Assembly (NCBI RefSeq): GCF_029714305.1
Contig: NZ_CP121647.1
Location: forward strand, 5,414,501 to 5,478,500
Direction: 5' to 3'
Origin: Bradyrhizobium sp. CB3481
Lineage (GTDB): Bacteria > Pseudomonadota > Alphaproteobacteria > Rhizobiales > Xanthobacteraceae
DNA length: 64,000 bases
The position numbers and the translations under genes are program-made. Positions 56,693 through 64,000 of this stretch are shown piece after piece; the stretch's first letter is position 1; each line of letters starts with the position of its first letter. The notes under the pieces are model-generated. The model saw only the letters and a list, made by a program, of their open reading frames with translations, made no database searches and was not told the origin of the DNA.

Positions 56693-57332
56693 TGATGGTC
56701 AGCGTCTCAAGCCGCGGCTGAACGATTTTTTCCCAAATGCCAGCCTCGACCGCGTATTTTGCGATTTCTGAAGGCGTCGCCTTGCGCATCCTGAGCGCGT
56801 CTTTCATCGCTTGCGTGGCGTGCGCAAGGCCTGTGGATGCGTTGTAGAAGGCTTTTTGGCGCTGACCACTCTTGAAGAGATCAACGATCGTCTTGGCCGA
56901 TGTATAGATCGGTACCGAGACGCCTTCGATCATGTGACGCTCAATGCCCTTGTCGAATTCCTTCGGGCCGAAGCGCATGATCTGAATGTGGGGCCGTGTA
57001 ATCTTGGGCCGCCAGTCGCGCGGACCGATCGCCATCCATACATAGGGAGGGATGCGGTCCGTCAGCTCATGAAAGGCGAGCGCGGAGTCGTAACAGATGA
57101 CGCCCTTTGGAACGAGCTTGGCAGCAACGGCGAGCGAATGGTTAGCTTCCAGTGGCGCGTCAGGTAGCTGGTAAAGGCCGCGACTAAGTTGATTGAGCGC
57201 GCCCTTTTGCTCCATCCGCGAAACGGTGGCCGACGTAATTCCTTCTTCGATGAATTCGGAAAGCCGCATCATGCCCCGCTTTTGGAGAAGCGAGATCGCC
57301 CTATCCTCCTGGCGTTGCGGTTGCTTTCTCAT
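56685..57332 (-). CDS. AbiEi-type antitoxin
   Basis: 215 residues from ATG 57332; the open frame extends to 57449 without a good site. The winged helix DRAISLLQKRGMMRLSEFIE then GITSATVSRMEQKGALNQLS leads to GLYQLPDAPLEANHSLAVAA and LVPKGVICYDSALAFHELTD. DLFKSGQRQ and the C-terminal helices are as in AbiEi_1/AbiEi_4 proteins. Intact, while its toxin partner is gutted. Divergent from the TrlF gene. Confidence 0.85.
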   Translation of the reverse strand: MRKQPQRQEDRAISLLQKRGMMRLSEFIEEGITSATVSRMEQKGALNQLSRGLYQLPDAPLEANHSLAVAAKLVPKGVICYDSALAFHELTDRIPPYVWMAIGPRDWRPKITRPHIQIMRFGPKEFDKGIERHMIEGVSVPIYTSAKTIVDLFKSGQRQKAFYNASTGLAHATQAMKDALRMRKATPSEIAKYAVEAGIWEKIVQPRLETLTINA

Positions 57333-57516
57333 GGAACTCAAATGATACAAAACATTGCAACTGTCAAGGCAACACGCAAGGATTTGCATCCTAGTCTGAG
57401 ATAACGCATTGATGTTTTTACAATTTACACAACTCAAGGAGACTTTCAACTGGACCCCAGTCCTCTTGTCAAGCTACAACTTACGGCTGAAATTCATCGA
57501 ATTTGGGGGAAGCACT

Positions 57517-60467
57517 TTGAATCGCGGATCCGAATGGCACCGTTGGGAGCCACATATTCATGCGCCGGGTACGGTTCTGGCCGATCAGTATCCCCCCGGG
57601 GGCTGGTCGCAATATTTGGACGCGCTTGAAGCAGTTTCACCGGCTTTGTGCGCCATAGGCGTAACCGACTACTGCGTTACCCGATCCTACGAGCGCATCC
57701 GGGCAGAAAAAGATAAGGGCCGCCTGAAGAATTGCGAATTGTTATTTCCCAACATCGAGCTTCGGTTGAACACGGGCACCGTGAAGGGAAATTTTGTCAA
57801 CATCCATCTGTTGGTAAGCCCAGAAGCACCGGATCACCTCGTCGAACTGAATCGGTTTCTTTCCCGTCTTATTTTCCAGGCGTTCGATGATGAATTTGCA
57901 TGCACGCCGACCGAACTCATGCGTCTTGGGCGCAAAGCAAAACCGAACCTGACCAATGATGAAGCGGCGCTTGCGCACGGCTGCACTCAATTCAAGGTAT
58001 CGAGGGAAAATCTGATCCGCGCCTACAATGGAATGCCTTGGGCGAAAGAGAATATCCTCATTGCAGTTGCCGGCAACGCGGATGGCACATCAGGTGTGCG
58101 CGAAGGAGCCGATACCACCTGCGGCAGGAAATTGAAAAAGCTGCCCACGCGATATTTGCAGGTAGCGCCAAACAGCGCGATTTTTGGCTCGGCCGCGGCG
58201 CACTGAACGAAGATCAACTCAGAGATCGATATGACGGTCTCAAACCCTGTTTATGGGGTTGCGATGCGCACGAACTGGCACGCATCGGAAAGCCCGACGA
58301 AGATCGCTTTTGCTGGATCAAAGGCGCGCCGACATTTGACGCTTTGCGCCAGACCTGCATTGACCCCGAGAGGGCCTTTGTAGGAGCTGAACCGCCATCG
58401 CCGGCTCTTGAGTCCCAAATCATTAACGAGGTTGTCGTTGAGAACGCTTCCTGGATCAGGACGCCAAAAATACCACTCAACCCAGGCCTGATTGCCGTAA
58501 TCGGTCCACGCGGATCAGGAAAGACAGCCCTGGTCGATATCATTGCCGCCGGCGCCGACGCTTACACGGAATCGGAAGTCAGACCATCCTTCCTTGCGAG
58601 GGCCCGTGAGCATCTAGAATTCGAGAGCGTTCTCCTAAAATGGAAGGGCGATACTGCCCTGATTGAGCGCTCGCTGGCCGAGCCCGATGACCAGCCGTCC
58701 GATTCCTATCCACGCGCACGTTACTTGTCGCAGCAATTTGTCGAGGATCTCTGCTCGAACGAAGGAATGCCGGAGCTAATCAGGGAAATTGAGCGCGTCA
58801 TCTTCGAGGCTCATCCCAGTCTCGAACGCGATGGGGCAGCTGATTTTGAAGAGTTTCTCTACATGAGGGGCGGAAATCATCGTGATACCCGCGATCTCGA
58901 GACAGCAGCGCTTGCCGAGATTTCGGACCGGATCGGTCAAGAAATGGAAAAAACTCGGCAAGTCGCGGCACTGACCAAACAAATCGACGACAAAAAGACA
59001 ATAATCGCGCAATACCGATCAGACCGAAAAAAGTTACTTCCCAAAAAGGAAAACAAAGCCGGCGAACGTCTTCAACAACTCATCGAAGCAGCGGAAACTG
59101 TGCGAAGCAATATTCGCTACTTTTCGATGGCACAAAATATCGTCACAGCCATCACAACTGAAGTAAAGGATTTACGTCAGAATCGCGCACCCGCAACTTT
59201 GCGCGCAATGCAAGAGCGACACCCTCTCCAGGCCATGACTGCCGCCGATTGGCAAAATTTTCTACTCCGCTTTCAAGGCGACGTTGATACCATTTTGGCA
59301 GCAAAGGCGAAGGCCGCAATCGACAGCGCAGCCTCATGGAAAGGGAAAGCGCCTCAGGCCGCGATTCAACCCGATGGCGCTTTTCTCGCCGACAATGCCG
59401 ACCTTAAGAACACATCATTGGCGGTACTGGAAGCCGAGATAGATCGATTGAGCAAACTCGTTGCCGCCGACAAACTTACGGGAGATCGGCTGGCTGCGGT
59501 TACGAAGCGCATCAACGAGGAAACTGCCGCGCTGACCAAATTGCAGGAGCGGCTCGTAGATTGCGAGGGAGCGAAAGCGCGAGCTGAAGAACTCGTGAAG
59601 GCTCGCGAACAGGGCTACATGCGCGTGTTCGATGCCATCGTGGGCGAGGAAACGGTGCTGCGCGAACTCTATGCGCCCCTAATGGCACGGCTCGCCCTCG
59701 CCGGCGGAACCTTGGCAAAACTCTCCTTCAACGTCACAAGAATAGTTGACGTTGACTCGTGGGCAGCAAAGGGAGAGGAGCTTTTCGATAAACGCGGTGG
59801 TCCTTTTAAGGGCGTCGGTTCTCTAACCCGCGAGGCTCACGACATGCTTGCCGAAGCATGGGAAACTGGAGACTCGAAGACCATCACCGAAGCGATGAAC
59901 GCATTCCGCGCAAAGCATGCCTCAGCTTTGCTTGAGAACGCTCCCTATCCTCGCACCGACGCAGCGAACTACCGGCCATGGAGCCGCCGATTTGCACAAT
60001 GGCTTTATGGCACCGACCACATCTCGATCGAATATGGAATCGAATATGATGGAATCGACATCCAAAAGCTGTCCCCCGGCACGCGTGGTATCGTGCTTGT
60101 CTTACTGTACCTCGCCCTGGACGATAGCGATGATAGGCCGCTGATCATTGACCAACCGGAAGAAAACTTGGATCCCCAATCGATCTACGCGGAGCTCGTC
60201 CCTCTGTTTCAGGCCGCGAAGCGCAAGCGCCAAGTGATCATGGTCACACACAATGCCAACCTTGTGATCAACACCGATGCCGATCAGATCATCGTCGCCG
60301 AGGTAGGTCCATATACCGCCGATGGACTGCCACCGATCACCTATCGGAGCGGCGGGTTGGACGAAACACCAATTCGCAAGCTCGTCTGCGATATCCTTGA
60401 GGGTGGTGAAAGAGCCTTTCAAGATCGCGCCAGACGCTTGCGGATTGCACTCGCACGTCGGGATTAA
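57517..60467 (+). pseudogene. TrlF-type PHP-ATPase, split by one frameshift
   Basis: N-terminal PHP domain: NRGSEWHRWEPHIHAPGT, AIGVTDYCV and LLFPNIELRLN. The C-terminal SMC-like ATPase has Walker A GPRGSGKTALVD, coiled-coil arms (about 58900-59620), signature KLSPGTRGIVLV and Walker B RPLIIDQPEENLDPQS. The start TTG 57517 has GGGGGAAG before it. At about 58131 one base is missing between GATACCACC and TGCGGCAGG, shifting ...GADTT out of frame with RQEIEKAAHAIFAG. Apart from that base the protein of about 980 residues is complete. Probable defence role. Confidence 0.85.
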
Positions 60468-60471
60468 AGCC

Positions 60472-61482
60472 GTGCCTGCTTGTACAAATGTAGAAACGTG
60501 GCGCACCAGCACTCCGGCTGAGGCGGCCGAGTTCCTGAAGGCAAGCAAGTCGCCCGGCAAATGTGCGAGAGAAATACTAGCCGTCCGCACAAAATTGAAG
60601 CCGGTTGACGTTTACGCTTATCTTAGAGCCCGTTTTGGGAAGCCGAACGGCTTTCAGAACTTGCTGCGCAAAGACGATAGCGACAATATTGTTCACTGGG
60701 ATTTCCACCTTAAGGCAGGCAACGAAGACGTATACATTTGCGGACACCTTCGCGAGATTCACTTACTCGTCTCTGAGAAACTATCCGATGAGGAATGGAA
60801 AGAGCTCATCAACGCAATTAAATCGGATTTCCGCCGCGTCGCCAAAGAAAAATCTGCAATTCTAAAGAGTTTCGAGAAATACATTCTTTTTCAGAACAAG
60901 TACGCCGCAATTGCGAACCTATGCGCTGATCTGCATGCCGACATCGTAGATTGTCCGGCTCCCGTTAAGACGGTCTATCCAGACAATTCGAAGGAAAGCC
61001 TGGACGCATCTCGAAAGTCATTTGATGAGCAATCTCGACGGATCGAAAAGCTTTTTGGCGACTGTCTGAAGCTGCGGTTATTGATGCCGGTCTTGGCAGA
61101 AGCCTACATCAACATGCTTATTCTCACATTCTGTAGGAGTGCCATTCGGGACGACGAACGCGCATATAACGCTTTTCTGAGAACCACTATTCCAGAGCGT
61201 TTGGAATTTCTCAGCGTAAATTGCGATGGATTTGCCAGGGCTGTCGATAAGAGCGTTCCGGGCTATGCGGAGTTCATGACGATCATCAATCGCCGGAATT
61301 TCGCATTGCACGGCAATGTTGATCCCGTCCGAGAGCCCATCGAGGTCGTTTATTTTGAGGAGCGGCGGCCACTGTTTGTACAATCTGGCAATAGTGTCGA
61401 GCTGCTCTTTGACTATATGGAATCCCAAGCTAATCCGATCACTCTCTTGGCGGAATACGCCCAGTGGTGCAGTGTTATCTAG
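60472..61482 (+). CDS. TrlF-associated protein with HEPN-like C-terminus
   Basis: 336 residues from GTG 60472, four bases after the TrlF stop, so co-transcribed. The N-terminal part (AEAAEFLKASKSPGKCAREI) precedes an alpha/beta segment. The C-terminal half is helical and contains INRRNFALHGNVDP, an R-x4-H motif as in HEPN ribonucleases. The open frame begins further up (60322), inside the TrlF gene. No family name assigned. Intact. Confidence 0.6.
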   Translation: MPACTNVETWRTSTPAEAAEFLKASKSPGKCAREILAVRTKLKPVDVYAYLRARFGKPNGFQNLLRKDDSDNIVHWDFHLKAGNEDVYICGHLREIHLLVSEKLSDEEWKELINAIKSDFRRVAKEKSAILKSFEKYILFQNKYAAIANLCADLHADIVDCPAPVKTVYPDNSKESLDASRKSFDEQSRRIEKLFGDCLKLRLLMPVLAEAYINMLILTFCRSAIRDDERAYNAFLRTTIPERLEFLSVNCDGFARAVDKSVPGYAEFMTIINRRNFALHGNVDPVREPIEVVYFEERRPLFVQSGNSVELLFDYMESQANPITLLAEYAQWCSVI

Positions 61483-62124
61483 ATGTCGCCCGAAACGAGG
61501 TCACACGCTCACATTGACAGCAAGGGAAAAGCCTAACGCATTGCTAACAAGTGGCCGGAATATGTTCTTGGCCCGGAAGATCCACTCGAGTTCCTCAACC
61601 CAGGAATGCCATGTTCATTCTTCGGAGCGTGATTGGCCTTGCCCGCCAATGCGCTGTTCCATACTGCGTGGAGTTGCCCCGAGGAAGCGCCGCAGCTTAG
61701 ATTCCCTCCAATGCAACGGCGCCGCCCCTCCTGATTTGCTCGAAAATTTCCCGAGCTTCTACGGTTGGTGCGAAGCATAAAATTCGATACGTATCCAAGA
61801 AGGCCCACCAATCAGATCAAAGGCCTATAGCCGGACCGCGAAGGCCAAAAAAGAGCCGCCAGATTTATCGCCACAGGTACGTGCTGTGTCCGTTCCGATG
61901 CCATGCCTGGACGAGGCACAGTTGGACGTTTTTTGTTTTTCGATCTCTCGAGCTCTCAGACGCTGAGCAGCGCCATAGCCCTCTCTCTGGTCGTTAATAG
62001 GCACGGGCGCAAGGCCAAGCTGCCCGCCCAGCCACTGCCGAGCGGAGGCGCCCACTCTATAATGCGTCCCGGGAAATGCGGCGGGTGCCGGTGATGGAGC
62101 GACCTAACACGAGCACGAGAAGAT
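61483..62124. other. no recognisable gene
   Basis: About 640 bp of short frames. The minus frames at 61533-61811 and 61825-62055 have no family features. Confidence 0.35.
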
Positions 62125-62392
62125 CATGCATCTGTTCACCGGTTTGAGCCACATGCGCCAGTGCGGCGACGACAAGTTGCGGATGTTCGTGACCGGCGGA
62201 CCGCCAGTGCGCGGTAGTGGCGGCATTCCCTGCGCATCATCGTCAGCTCGCGCTAGTTGCCGATGTTGCGCACCACGGGCGCAGGATAGTCTGGGAATAT
62301 GCCGGGCATCCGTGGCAGGTTGCCGACATAGCGGTTGATCACACGGAACAGTGGGCGAATGGCTTCTTGGTTGGTCGTGATCGAATAGATGG
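62125..62392 (-). pseudogene. SRAP (HMCES/YedK) peptidase, N-terminal fragment
   Basis: Reads IYSITTNQEAIRPLFRVINR, YVGNLPRMPGIFPDYPAPVV and, after a frame change, GGPPVTNIRNLSSPHW and LKPVNRC, the beginning of SOS-associated SRAP proteins. The catalytic Cys2 and initiator Met are lost (HPIYSI instead of MCNLYSI). Truncated on the right by the IS110 region. Confidence 0.75.
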
Positions 62393-62466
62393 GGTGATTG
62401 CGGTTGCCGCTCTAAGGGCTCAGCCTGGAAGGGAAGCCGGTGAGCCGGCGGCAGCAGGAGCGCGAA

Positions 62467-63503
62467 TATGAAGCACTATGTTGGTCTGGATGTTTCGCTA
62501 AAGGAGACGGCTATCTGTGTTGTGGACGAGAATGGCGTCGTCATTCGCGAGGGCAAAAGCACTTTCTGAGCCGGAGGCCATTGTCGCCTGGCTCAACGAA
62601 AGCGGATTGCACATTACTAAGATCGGGATTGAGATTGGTGGTCTCGCTAGTTGGCTATACAGCGAATTACGTGCTGCCGGTCTACATGCAGTCTGCATCG
62701 ATCCACGAAGACTGCGTGGGGTAACTAAGACAATGCCGGTTAAGACCGATCGAAACGACGCCCGCGCCATTGCACAGGTAATGCGGGTCGGCTGGTACAC
62801 CGTTGTTCATATCAAGGGTGATGTGAGCCAGGAGCTGCGAATGCTTCTGAACAATCGCAAGACGCTTTTGATCAAGCAGATCGATATCGAGAACGAAATT
62901 CGCGGCGTCTTACGCGTTTTCGGATTAAAGCTGTCTGGTCGCATATCTCAAGCGGTGTTTGAGCAGCAAACCAATGAACTCACTGATGGCCATCCACGGC
63001 TCGCGGTGATGCTACGCCCAATGCTTGTGGCTCGAGCCGCGCTGCGCGAACAGTACGGCGTCCTACACAGGATGGTACTTGAAATAGTGCGCCGCGAACC
63101 GACGTGTCAGCGGCTCATGACGATACCAGGCGTAGGAGCGCTGATGGCAATCACTTTCCTAACGACCATTGATGACCCAGTTCGCTTTCAACGCTCCCGC
63201 GACGTTGGCGCGCATCTCGGCCTCACGCCACGCAAATACGCATCCGGGGAAACCGATCGGAATGGAGCTATTTCGAGGTGCGGCGATGTGATGCTCAGGA
63301 CCATACTTTATCAGGCAGCGCTTGCACTTCTAACCCGCACCCAGCGCTGGTCTGCATTGAAAGCCTGGGGTGTAAGGGTGGCCAAGCGACGCGGTCTTCG
63401 CCGCGCAGTCGTGGCGGTCGCGCGAAAATTAGCGATCGTGATGCATCGGATCTGGGCAGATGGAAGCGAGTTCCAATGGACCCGCGAGGAGGCGATCGCC
63501 TAA
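62467..63503 (+). pseudogene. IS110-family transposase with a 1-base insertion
   Basis: ATG 62467 reads [20 protein letters not shown] then [11 protein letters not shown] and stops. An extra A in the AAAA at about 62553-62556 shifts the frame. The rest ([75 protein letters not shown]) is open to 63503. DEDD N-terminal and Ser-bearing C-terminal domains are otherwise complete. Confidence 0.88.
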
Positions 63504-63793
63504 TCGACTAGCAATTCAGCGGATCCGCCGAAAAGGCGGCACGACGTCCTGCGAGGACGAGGTCGGGATGACTGCGCCGTAACCTCTGCGCTTTGTAGCA
63601 CGCGCCTAATAGATAGCAGCTCCCGATCTTCGGACTACCATCCTGAGGCGGCTATAAACGTCGACCTCGTAGACAAGAGCGAGCCTCGCAGGCTGTCGGT
63701 AACGAGCTGAACGAACCCTTGTGCCAGCAATCGCAATCAGACAAGAGGGATCTCAGCCGGGCCGATTATTCCAAACTCAACGCCCTCTGGAGA
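63504..63793. other. no recognisable gene
   Basis: Sequence after the IS110 transposase. The short inverted pair CGTCCTGCGAGGACG (63545-63559) may be part of an IS110 end or attachment region. Confidence 0.35.
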
Positions 63794-63967
63794 TCACGGG
63801 CTCGGTGTACGAACCTTGCCGATGATCACCGGGTATTCAAATACGACGCCTCCCCGATCGTATTCTTCTAGCCAAGCATCAGCGACCTCGCACGTCGCAA
63901 ACACCCTAAGATGATCTGCGTCGCCGACCTGCTTGCATGTATCGACATAAATCCAGACTGTTCTCAT
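63794..63967 (-). CDS. small conserved-looking hypothetical protein
   Basis: 57 residues from ATG 63967 with AGGA seven bases upstream: MRTVWIYVDTCKQVGDADHL, then VFATCEVADAWLEEYDRGGV and EYPVI. This beta-alpha-beta pattern is common in short rhizobial proteins of unknown function. The last seven residues may be a read-on past the original stop. Confidence 0.6.
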   Translation of the reverse strand: MRTVWIYVDTCKQVGDADHLRVFATCEVADAWLEEYDRGGVVFEYPVIIGKVRTPSP

Positions 63968-64000
63968 TGGCGATCCTCACATTGAAAGCTTGCGCTGGCT

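Noticed and set aside
1..64000. tRNA, rRNA or CRISPR arrays
   Set aside because: No cloverleaf-like sequence, rRNA block or regular spaced repeat array was recognised; a tRNA attachment site for the island was not seen either.

Overview
The window looks like part of the symbiosis island of a nodulating alphaproteobacterium, most likely Bradyrhizobium. The support is a bioB-panD-bioF biotin operon with a divergent BioR-type regulator, sigma-54 (-24/-12) promoters with NifA-type upstream sites, a probable type III effector behind a tts-box-like site, a NopT-like fragment, an rpoN fragment, and many insertion sequences and decayed genes in a GC-rich background. The organism is inferred from these families; nothing was searched.

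Layout. 1-5.4 kb is orderly: bioF, panD and bioB on the minus strand, bioR, a Dabb protein, and pabB-pabA for p-aminobenzoate. 5.5-9.3 kb holds an IS21 relic, a SAM methyltransferase with a NifA/sigma-54 promoter, and small remnants. 9.5-16.2 kb is a decayed ureide/dicarboxylate block: a broken ureidoglycine aminohydrolase, intact allA, dctA and a broken divergent lysR. dctA is split by a 2.9 kb insertion with an 8-bp target duplication that carries an AAA ATPase and duplicated NifA/sigma-54 promoters. 16.5-33.3 kb is mostly mobile DNA (IS481/integrase-core-type, IS91, IS701, IS630, IS256, IS5-type) with fragments of rpoN, ettA, modC and a redoxin-TPR gene. Intact islands in it are a YqhA-type membrane protein, a LysE exporter, two small secreted proteins and two antitoxin genes.

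33.5-38.0 kb is the most distinctive segment: a compact ubiquitin-like conjugation locus. It has a two-domain ubiquitin-like protein, an E2-like protein, a JAB-E1 fusion, an XRE regulator with palindromic operators, a small acidic protein, and a C39/papain-like cysteine peptidase preceded by an overlapping 18-codon ORF. It is bounded by a duplicated IS remnant and a broken group II intron. 38.3-41 kb is a decayed serine recombinase lying inside that intron. 41.2-44.8 kb is the effector region. 45-53 kb carries a large CehA/McbA-type metallohydrolase, an MFS transporter, and broken GH88-like, O-methyltransferase and TRAP genes, which suggests a catabolic cluster. 54.5-61.5 kb is a defence-like island: AbiEi with a gutted AbiEii, DUF4238-like and DUF2726 genes on one strand, and a TrlF-type PHP-ATPase with an HEPN-like partner on the other. 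An SRAP fragment, a frameshifted IS110 transposase and a small gene close the window.

Two themes recur. Toxins of toxin-antitoxin modules are broken while their antitoxins stay open. Many genes are disabled by 1-4 base indels, as expected for an island under little purifying selection.
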